Below are positions 1 to 7,318 of a stretch of 11,511 nucleotides of DNA, piece after piece. Positions within the stretch are counted from its first letter, which is position 1, and each line of letters opens with the position of its first letter. The DNA is from Byssochlamys sp. IMV 00236. Taxonomy: Eukaryota; Ascomycota; Eurotiomycetes; Eurotiales; Thermoascaceae. A program made the translations under genes and the position numbers. The notes below the pieces were generated by a model. It did no database searches. It was not told the DNA's origin and was given only the letters and a program-made list of their open reading frames with translations. The stretch spans positions 1 through 11,511 of the forward strand of contig MSJH02000356.1 in NCBI GenBank assembly GCA_001931875.2. Direction: 5' to 3'.

Positions 1-1
1 T

Positions 2-109
2 TTTTTTCGTAGTCTCAATAGATCGTCAACACATTTAGGCGAAGATCTATTATACAAGGAATACGTCCCGCCAATGAAAAGAATCCGATGGCATAATACT
101 CAAAGATGA
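2..109 (+). pseudogene. Open fragment cut by left window edge, ends at in-frame TGA
   Basis: A frame is open from the left edge to a TGA at 107-109. It has a coherent, basic, aromatic-rich stretch, with LLYKEYVPPMKRIRWHN read from about position 47. The pattern (K-E-Y-x-P-P-x-K-R-x-R-W) recalls a multicopy Mucorales protein family that I associate with TnpB/Fanzor-like elements, but this rests on memory of a motif style and not on an alignment. No start, splice site or continuation was found downstream: the following 250 bases show only short frames. It may be the end of a decayed element copy or chance. The assignment is weak. Confidence 0.22.
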
Positions 110-414
110 TACATGGATATGAATTTGAGAGCCTAGAAGAACGCTTGTAAGTTTGTATAGCACAGGCCGACATTAATATATGGCATGTTACTAACGAGAA
201 CTACCTATGGGAGGTTTTATAGTGAGTATTATCCAAACTGCTTCATAATGATGCATATGAAGAAATCATTAGACTGCTATTTCCTTGGATTATCAGAGAC
301 AAAGAAAAGTGCGTCAAGTGGGTATATTTTATTAAGATTAAAGAACAAAAAGTCAAAGTGTGGGAGTAACAAAATGAAGTTTTTATTAAAGTAAGCAATA
401 GCTTGATTTCCAAA

Positions 415-437
415 GAGAGGGAGAGGGAGAGGGAGAG
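415..437. repeat. GAGAGG hexamer microsatellite
   Basis: Three perfect GAGAGG units followed by GAGAG. The purine-only tract lies in non-coding DNA. In the reverse direction it gives a Ser-Leu run in spurious frames. Confidence 0.9.
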
Positions 438-970
438 TTTTGAATAAGTAGAGATTTTTGTTTTGATAGCCAAGCAGAGAGGTTTTTTCTTCTTTTTTCT
501 TTCCATAAGTCCAGAAGGCCACATTATCACTAGCTTTCAAACCCAAGATGACTAGAACCATGGACTGCATGCAGAAGACTACAAGGTGTAAACCCTCCAT
601 AAAAAAAAAGTACTCAAGTCTCAAATCTCAAATTAAAAGTCAATCTCAAAGCTATACCACGGTAAATTCAGCGAAAGAGGCGCTTCAACGTACAAAGAGT
701 GCACTTCTAAGTACCTAGGACGAAGCGTTTTGGATGGGGTGATGACCGTGGAGACATCGGAATATTGAACCTTTGGAGCATCGCAACCGCAGAGCTCAGC
801 AGTAGGGAGGGAGGGTTTGCGGGCCGTTCATCAGCTGTAGAGGCAGAGCCATAACAATAGGAGCATCTCGGAGTGATCCAGCGCAGAGAAGCAGCGACCT
901 GTGGTAGATCTTGATAGAATTTGGCAGATAGTGGCAAAGTAGATTGGATATGTTATTACTCCAGAGCAGT

Positions 971-1104
971 ATTCATTAGCAGTAGGCATTGGTAGACATG
1001 AGCAAAATTCTTCAGGGACTTTTCGACGTTGATAAGCATGGGACAGGCATTCATTAGCATTTTCAGGCACTGATGATCATTTGTAGGCAATGGTAAGCAT
1101 TTGA
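971..1104. repeat. Degenerate repeats built on AGGCATTNRT / ATAAGCAT words
   Basis: Related words recur. GTAGGCATTGGTAGACAT (about 982) matches GTAGGCAATGGTAAGCAT (about 1083) with few changes. ATTCATTAGCA occurs at about 971 and again at about 1049. TTGATAAGCA occurs at about 1029 and again at about 1154. Spacing is irregular (about 80-125 bp), consistent with an old, decayed minisatellite. The repeat gives repeated Cys-Leu-Pro-type words in minus-strand frames, which should not be taken as a gene. Confidence 0.5.
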
Positions 1105-1108
1105 GTAT

Positions 1109-1148
1109 TTGTTTGATTGTTTGATTGTTTGAGTGTTTGAGTGTTTGA
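1109..1148 (+). repeat. Five-copy 8-bp tandem repeat (KTGTTTGA)
   Basis: Five adjoining 8-mers: TTGTTTGA three times, then GTGTTTGA twice. The copies vary only at the first base, and the variants are sorted rather than interspersed, which points to recent slippage or unequal exchange. The period is not a multiple of 3, so this is not a coding repeat. Confidence 0.9.
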
Positions 1149-1674
1149 GCGTATTGATAAGCAGCAGCAAGTATTTTTTTGAGCATTAGCGAGTATCAGA
1201 GGTTTCTTTAAGGAGAGGTCATTGTGATAGAGTAAGGGCATCAGGAACCATGAAATAGAGCCAGAAAAAGTATATTTTCTAAAGGATGACATTAGTTATA
1301 TGTACTTTGAGATCATCCAGACGCTGTTATACATTTTCAATATAAAGAATAATAAAAGAATAGGGGAATTTTTAAAAGAGATAAAGAATGAAGAAAAAAA
1401 AAAGGGGAAAAAGGAAAAAGAATGATGGTTTCTTTTATAGTTTTTTGTTTATGTGAATCATGTTATTTAGGCTGAAAATAAATGTCTCATTTCTCCTTTT
1501 TCTCAATCTATCTTTTTCTAGCAATGCATGAATAAATAATAACTCATTTTCTATCTTGTCCATATTAGAGCATATCCGAGCATCCGAACGCCTCCCCCTT
1601 TTCGTTTGCATATTTTTTTTTCACGGCCCCTTCCTTTTCTTTTGTAAGGCCCCTTGTTTACATAAAGTTGACCT

Positions 1675-1704
1675 CATACACATACATACACACACACACA
1701 TATG
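1675..1704. repeat. CA/TACA microsatellite
   Basis: Mixed CATA and CA units, with a pure (CA)6 core at 1689-1700. Simple-sequence DNA in a non-coding stretch. Confidence 0.85.
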
Positions 1705-2425
1705 TAATTTTTTTTTCATTTTGATTGCTTCACTTTTCTCATTTCCAATACGCGTTTGTCTATTTTTCTGGTCGTTTCCTTTAAGAATGAATAAAAAAGT
1801 AAGGTGAGAATTAAATGTACAAGGGAAAAGGTCGAGAAGAGGGACGGCAGCTGATAGTAAACAAAAAAAAAATAAGACTTTTCTCAAAGAGCACTAGACT
1901 GCCGATTCAGTGGAACACACGCAATTGATTCCATTACAGTTGTTATTTGTCAAATCAAAAGAAGTCAAATCATGATTGATCTATTTGGTTAGCCACTATG
2001 ACTTGTCTCATAAGAGTAGTAATGCATTATTATTTTTTGTTAAAAAGAACCAAAATCAAATCACTCCAACCTTCATGTATCAAAGCCTGTTTATCAAGCA
2101 TAAACATAACTGACTTAGGAAAACATAAGAGGTAATATTTTTATTTTTATTTTTAGTGCACATGAAAAAAGGTAAAATGTTTATCCTCTATTCCCTGTTG
2201 TTATACCCTTATCCTTTCCCCTTCTGCTTGTGAAATATAGACCAACATTAGCGACAAATGCGGTTGTGATAGATTTAATGATTATACGTTCATTTTTATA
2301 GTAAAGCAATGGATCTTCCAAGTCTGCATAAACTATTTCAAATGGCGCTCAAAACAGGATGGGTTGCTAAGGTACACGACATACTTTATATAATCCCTAT
2401 TGTCATGGATACTCGTGTGTCATGA

Positions 2426-3998
2426 ATGAGAGGTATTATCAAATATATAATTTATTGGACGATGAGAAAGGGGGTTTTTATAACCATGAAAAAGAATATG
2501 AATACGTGAATGTCAAAAGGATAAAAATAAGCCTTATATGGAATAAAATAGTAGAAAGGAACAATGTGATGGCAGAGCAGTTCAACACTGTAATAGCGAA
2601 TGTTGTCATTTAGTTGATCAAGTGTAGCCTTTATTTTGTCGACCCTCTATAGTTAATACTGTCAAGGATACTTTGCTTGTAAACACAACAGTGCATGCAT
2701 TTGATATTTGTTTATTCATAATCAAGTTTAATGTTGGTTTATTTCATTAAAGGGAAAAGGCGTCCTAATCGAAAGCTCAATCTCATTTTTTTTTAGTTGA
2801 AAGCCTTTTTCTTTATGATCAGCAACATAGGTTTTAAATACAACAAAGGCAGATTGCAAGTACATAATATTTGTTGACCAACTTTTGGTGTACAGGCGTA
2901 TTTAGCTTGACTTGAGGCAGTTTGTGTGATGTAGATTATTTTTTGGCACAGAGTTGCTTGTGTTGACCATAGTGATAATTTGATCGTTAAGCTTCAGAAA
3001 GTGAGACAGATGCCACTGTCTTAAGGCAGAGCCAATTCTAAGTAGATTCCATTATTCTTCCAGTTCTTCCACTTCATGATTGTATTTATAAAATCCTATT
3101 GTCTGCTTCTTTGACTGATCTGCTCAAAAGCTGCCTGTTAGTATTTTACAATCACATTTATATTTTCAAGATCAAACTGTGCTTTAAGCCATATGTTCAT
3201 TCATTTGTTGTTATTCAAGAGTACTGTTGAGGTTTGATCCCTTTGCATGCAGTATACTGGAACTAGGACCTGGTCATGTAAACCCTCTAAGGGGATCAGA
3301 TTCATCAAGCTATATGGGAATTGATTAACAGCACACTAGAGTTGCGTAGACAATTCAGAAGACCATAATTGATCTGTACTAGTGATAGTTCATGAACGAC
3401 GCCTCAATGCATGTGTTTGGCCCTGTAGAAGACCCAATCGACCCCCTAAAGTGAATCCATGAACCGTACACGGGGCTAGCGTAGATATTCGAAAAGGTCA
3501 CTGGCCAATGATGGATGAGCATCCATGAACAACACATTTGTCCAGTCATCGACGTATGAGCATATTTAGTTAGGTTCATAAAAAAAATATGAGAGAAAGA
3601 AAGAAAAGATTAAAAAGGGGGGAAGAATATATTTATTCACATGCTTCTTTGTTATTTTTTGTGTGTGATCATTTTGGAATCTTTATGCTAATACCTTTCA
3701 CTTTTGGCTTAAATTTCTCTTACAGATTTTACTTCTTTGTTCTAAACACGTTTGATTCTCTTTGGGATGCGGCTGAAGAGTCTCCAATAGAGTCTTTTAT
3801 GTGTTTTATATCGTTCTTTTTTTACATCTCCTTTTTTGAAAAGAGTAACATAAAAAAACGCGCCAAACATCGCAGCTTTTACCGTTAACAGTCTCCTGTA
3901 CAAAAAATACAAGAAATGAAATTACTATTGATAGTTTATGGTCGTCTTTTTTCTTTGAGGTAAAGATAAATGCAACCTGCGTCTATTTTAAGCTCAGG
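2426..3998. other. Non-coding stretch; no supported gene
   Basis: Only weak candidates are visible. Just upstream, a 38-codon frame at 2309-2425 (starting MDLPSLHKLFQMAL) looks protein-like but has no family and overlaps another open frame. On the minus strand at about 3490-3560, one frame contains DDWTNVLFMD, which faintly resembles the first-aspartate region of a Tc1-type transposase; nothing downstream supports it. Positions 3640-3890 are T-rich with a long but low-information frame. No RNA gene was seen. Confidence 0.45.
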
Positions 3999-4557
3999 AT
4001 GGTGCGCTTTTTTGGATCATCCTATGGATATCCATGTTTAACCGTACTGGGAGTTGATGTCTTGGTTAGCATCACAGGGTAAATCCAGCTATTCACATAT
4101 GGGTGACCATCATCTTACATACACGACCGCTTTGGATTTTCCCTTTTCTATTGATGATCTGACCTCCTTTTACCTGAACAAGATCTCACGTAAGCTCTCC
4201 CCAAAGCCACCAGCGATGGAGATCAGATGGAAGCAATGGTGGATAGGTATTATAGGGCCATGAATACCTTAACTACACACTACCCATTCAGCCACTTCTT
4301 CAAGACATTGATCAAAGGTCCTTTCATTCTCTGGTTCTCGGCTTGACAAAGATTCATATAATTCATATAATCCAGACGTTCACCATGGCAATACTCGAGA
4401 TTCTAATTTTAGTCGAAAATATTATCTCTCAACCTGAGCTTACTCCAGTTGAACTCGATATTTGAAAATGCTACGAGCGCTCCGTTTTTACTAGAGATAT
4501 ACCATTTTTGTATATGGCCACAGTTTGCTTAGTGACATTCCTCAATAGTAAACCTTA
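3999..4557 (+). pseudogene. Decayed protein-coding stretch with several frame changes, unrecognised
   Basis: Consecutive pieces in different frames each look like real protein, and they follow one another with little overlap. (a) An ATG at 3999 opens MVRFFGSSYGYP, ending at TAA near 4080. (b) The frame with ATG at 4057 includes SSYSHMGDHHLTYTTALDF and FSIDDLTSFYLNKISRK to about 4195. (c) A third frame at about 4193-4346 includes ATSDGDQMEAMVDRYYRAMN and THYPFSHFFKTLIKGPF. (d) At about 4339-4435 is SGSRLDKDSYNSYNPDVHH. (e) At about 4437-4557 are ELTPVELD and CYERSVFTRDIPFLY. The joins lack intron-sized gaps with good splice sites, so frameshift decay fits better than splicing. No family is recognised. 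The neighbouring transposase remnant suggests a mobile-element or retired-gene origin. Confidence 0.4.
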
Positions 4558-4898
4558 GTTGTTTAATTGACTTACATGATGAGCGTGTTACAGATTTGAA
4601 AGCTCAGCGAATGACGTAAAAATTAGAATGTATCGACTTAACAGACAAATAAAGTAATGATAAGAGCTTTTTTTATCTTTACCATGTTGAGTGAGAACTG
4701 AAAAAAACAGGGAGACAAACCAAGAAGAAAATGGGCAGAGGAGAACGGGAGGAATTAAAATCACTTCAAGTGTAATTATGATGATACTTCAAAAATTCAT
4801 ATACTACATCAAATAGTTGCAGTGTATAATTGGGTACCAACATAAAGCCCAGGTCTAGCCAAAGTGCTATTACCAAAGTGAATTTCAAGAACACAAGA
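4558..4898. other. Intergenic, no gene seen
   Basis: AT-rich, with no convincing frame. A single ATF/CRE-like word, TGACGTAA, lies at 4612-4619. In this setting, with no intact gene beside it, it is probably coincidental. Confidence 0.5.
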
Positions 4899-5326
4899 TT
4901 AGGGAGAGTCGATGGAATCAATTAAACGGCCATCAAGTACGAATTTATCAATAATAGCTTTGCTTTCGATCATTACTTTGCATCTGTCACCAATATATTT
5001 CGCGTTTTCAGGCACCTCTTCAGCAGCTTCAAAAGTACCAACATCAGTTTCAATGTTGTATCTTTGTCGAACTCTGTTATGCAAGATCCTAAGACCCGCC
5101 ATCAGGAGTAAATCAGATACAGTATCGCGTACAGTGAGATGGGTATCACCCCACTTTAGGCGCAGGTCCGTACCATGGAACAAACGTTCTGTGACCATAC
5201 CCCAGAAAAGAGAAATACTACATACAACAGGATATGTACCAGAAGTTAGGCTAATTCTACAAGTGCTATCTCGGGATCTTTTTTGGCAGGGTCGAAGATC
5301 AGTGCGATGAATTTGAGCACTCCGCC
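4899..5326 (-). pseudogene. Decayed unrecognised coding region, minus strand
   Basis: Reading leftwards, a first piece at about 5326-5246 gives VLKFIALIFDPAKKDPEIAL and stops at TAA (5246-5248). The reading then resumes in another frame at about 5245 with LFWGMVTERLFHGTDLRLKW. It stays open for over 110 codons, including SDLLLMAGLRILHNRVRQRY, VGTFEAAEEVPENAKYIGD and KVMIESKAIIDKFVLDGRL, to the stop at 4899-4901. Composition is balanced and soluble-protein-like. A GTAGAA...CTAAC...TAG arrangement at the junction mimics a 43-nt intron, but splicing there does not restore the downstream frame, so a frameshift is the simpler reading. No family is recognised; a lineage-specific or mobile-element gene is possible. 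Confidence 0.42.
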
Positions 5327-5573
5327 ACCTCAAATGTTCCCCGTCCTTACCACGGATCCTGATGATTTTGGCTGGGCTAAAATGGACGATGGTTACTATA
5401 ATGTCCATTCAAAAACATATTCAAGCCACGATCCGTACAATTTGCAAATAGACTCACATACACACAGGGCATATACATTATACCCATTTATATATAATTT
5501 AATAAAACCTGTATTGGTTAACCCTTGTCGTTCTTCAAGTGAATTGATAAACGAGGCACACTGTGCAATTTGA
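5308..5573 (+). CDS. Small unassigned open frame, possibly a gene start
   Basis: An ATG at 5308 opens 88 codons. The first 50 or so look protein-like: TPPPQMFPVLTTDPDDFGW, then KMDDGYYNVHSKTYSSHDPY. The rest, from about 5455, is CA-repeat-derived and unconvincing, so the true 3' part may be lost. The start overlaps the minus-strand decayed frame by about 20 bp in a divergent arrangement, and only one of the two can be real in the overlap. No family, splice sites or promoter were identified. It may be the N-terminal stub of another decayed gene. Confidence 0.22.
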
Positions 5574-5608
5574 AATATATTCATTGTCTCCAGTATTCGC
5601 TTAGAATT

Positions 5609-6219
5609 GAAAAAGTATCTCAGCGCTACGATTGGACAAAGGGGTGCAAGGGAATCGACATGGCTTTTCTAACGAATTGCGTATTTATTGACGAATCAGC
5701 CTTCCACATCAACCTTAAAGGAGGTTACGGATAGTCACGCAAAGGTGCAGTTGCGGTGGATGCTCGTTCCTGTTACTGGGATCAAGGACATGTACAATTT
5801 CGGAAGCAATATTCCCACGTATGGTGTTGTGCAAATAACCTTGAAAAACAACAGATCCTCTCTAACAAGAAACGGCGCGCCTTGGTCAAAGTCAGGATCA
5901 AGACTCAGAAAGACAAAAAGGGGGCACAGGAACGAATGTGAACCATTATGTTGCTTTTCTGCTTTCCTTGATGAATGAATTGGACCAATTTTTCCTCAAT
6001 CAAATGGTTTTTATCTGGTGATGGACAATTGTACCAAGCCATGAAACTAAAAAAAAAAATCGAAAAGCTATTACTTTAAGAGGGGTACAAAGGCGCTCAT
6101 CTCCTTATTTCACCTGAGCTCAACACTATTGAGCAATTTTGGGGCATTTGTAAAGGGAAAGGTAAAAAAGACACAAGCTTCTGGACAACGAGACATTGAT
6201 CGACAGAATACCCTATTAG
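5609..6219 (+). pseudogene. Degenerate Tc1/mariner (DDE) transposase remnant
   Basis: This is the catalytic half of a Tc1/mariner-superfamily cut-and-paste transposase. VSQRYDW precedes the first catalytic block CVFIDESAFHINLKGGYG (Asp codon 5690-5692). An in-frame TAG follows where the family usually has Trp. After a frame change comes NIPTYGVVQITLKN (about 5797-5840), then in another frame NHYVAFLLSLMNELDQFF. The second acidic block VMDN is at 6018-6029 (Asp codon 6024-6026), and ELNTIEQFW at 6116-6142 supplies the third acidic residue (Glu codon 6131-6133). The tail LLDNETLIDRI runs to about 6210. The N-terminal helix-turn-helix part, terminal inverted repeats and a target-site TA duplication were not found. 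At least three frameshifts and several stops make it dead. The order of conserved blocks makes the family call firm. Confidence 0.85.
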
Positions 6220-7318
6220 AGGTCGACAAACATCTCGGGACATACTGTACTTGTAGCCACTACTTTGGAATAACTGTACACGTTATTCAGAAATTATGCG
6301 CACACTAGTAGAAAGATGATAATTTCAGACAACAAATAATAATAAAAGAGACAGCAACTAATGATAAAAGAGAGCCTATCAGAAACAAAAGAATGAACAA
6401 AGAAATGATTAGTAAATCAGTCATTTACATTGATATTAAATACTTGCATTATAAAGAAGAGGATTTATAAGAGAAAAAGAATAGATATTTAAAAGAGATT
6501 ACCAATATCTTGCCTGAAGTACATCCTGGGTTGGGCTGGTGATAACTGACCCCAAAATATAGAAAAAGAAAGAAGCAAGTATAGTGAGCAAGAAAGAGAT
6601 TGGATGGATCAAAGTTTGGTAATAGCCAAACTACCCTTAGCTAGAATCAGATTAGTTTCGATTATGCTCTATAATACTACTTATCAGTTTCTTACAAGAA
6701 TAAGAATATATCTTGTCTTTGGGCTAGCTGGGGAATAGCTGGTCTTACTTTCTGGTCCAAAGGAGAAAAGAAGCCAAGATCAGACTATTTATATTAAGCT
6801 TCTACCAATTTATCAGTTAAGTACTATTTGTAAATCGTTGATTACACTATACGAGTACCCTCTGTTTTTATATACATCATTTCCAGAAAGAGATACCGCG
6901 CTGACTTGACGCTTTTTCGTATAAATTGTCTTATAAAAATTGCAAAATTACGACTTTACATTCTAAAAAACTGCATCTCTCACAAACATCAAGCACATTT
7001 TATGTATTACATGTTGTCTTTAAGCAATAAAGAAAAGATTGATAACCAACAAAAGTGTAATTGTTATTGATCTTATATTGTGTGCCAATAATTCATGAGC
7101 CGCGCTAAACGCACGCATAACACACACGTCACATTTTTAGTTCCCCCGAATTTCCTTTTTCTCTCTTTCTCTTTCTCAATCAATAGAAAACCCATCAAAA
7201 CTAAAAAAAAGCACTCTACAAAAAACAAAACTAAAAAAAGTAAACAAGAGAGTTTGCGCACGGAAAAGAAATAAAGGACAGAGATTAAGCATTGATTATA
7301 GTTTATTATTCTATTAAA
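6220..7318. other. Intergenic region upstream of the 4E-T-like gene
   Basis: No coding frame is supported. Positions 6530-6830 contain a perfect 7-bp stem hairpin at 6613-6632 (AGTTTGG, 6-nt loop, CCAAACT) and a TATA-like word before a CT-rich stretch. That composition could belong to an old solo LTR, but I could not define ends. From about 6900 onward the DNA is likely 5' flank and leader of the next gene. Confidence 0.45.
7085..7318 (+). promoter_or_regulatory. Probable promoter and 5' leader of the 4E-T-like gene
   Basis: Visible elements are CCAAT at 7085-7089, TGACGTG on the minus strand (7125-7131, a CRE/UPRE-like bZIP core), and a pyrimidine-rich tract at 7151-7178, as is often seen before fungal transcription starts. 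The leader then becomes A-rich up to ATTAAAATGG at the start codon. The position suits a promoter; function of each element is inferred from the motif alone. Confidence 0.4.

Larger units (their letters stand above)
110..2308. other. Gene-poor AT-rich stretch with simple repeats; no supported gene
   Basis: I see no frame with start, splice sites and protein-like composition together. The longest frames (about 80-115 codons) are translated homopolymers and CA or TC tracts. Positions about 660-960 are richer in G+C than their surroundings and have protein-like short frames on both strands, so old coding DNA is possible, but nothing recognisable remains. Positions 1440-1640 are pyrimidine-rich. 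No tRNA A-box/B-box pair or rRNA-like segment was noticed. Confidence 0.5.

Noticed and set aside
831..1292. Overlapping minus-strand frames of 70-80 codons with repeated Cys-Leu-Pro words
   Set aside because: They are translations of the degenerate and 8-bp repeats in several frames; the repeat period is not a multiple of three and composition is not protein-like overall.
1556..1887. Hydrophobic frames on both strands, possible membrane protein
   Set aside because: The hydrophobicity comes from T-rich and CA-rich simple sequence (Phe, His-Thr runs); no good start context or splice sites.
3379..3579. Minus-strand 66-codon frame, and a nearby frame with DDWTNVLFMD, as a second Tc1 transposase remnant
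   Set aside because: Only one short block is vaguely similar and the expected later catalytic blocks were not found downstream on that strand.
3589..3888. 99-codon plus frame rich in Phe, Tyr and Ser
   Set aside because: T-rich DNA gives such frames by chance; no family resemblance and no supporting signals.
6269..6287. AATAAC...GTTATT palindrome just after the transposase remnant, as a terminal repeat
   Set aside because: No matching copy was found on the other side of the remnant; six-base arms are easily produced by chance.
6613..6632. Perfect 7-bp stem hairpin as terminator or LTR marker
   Set aside because: Short stem in AT-rich DNA, no U tract needed for a eukaryote, and no LTR ends or target-site duplication could be defined.
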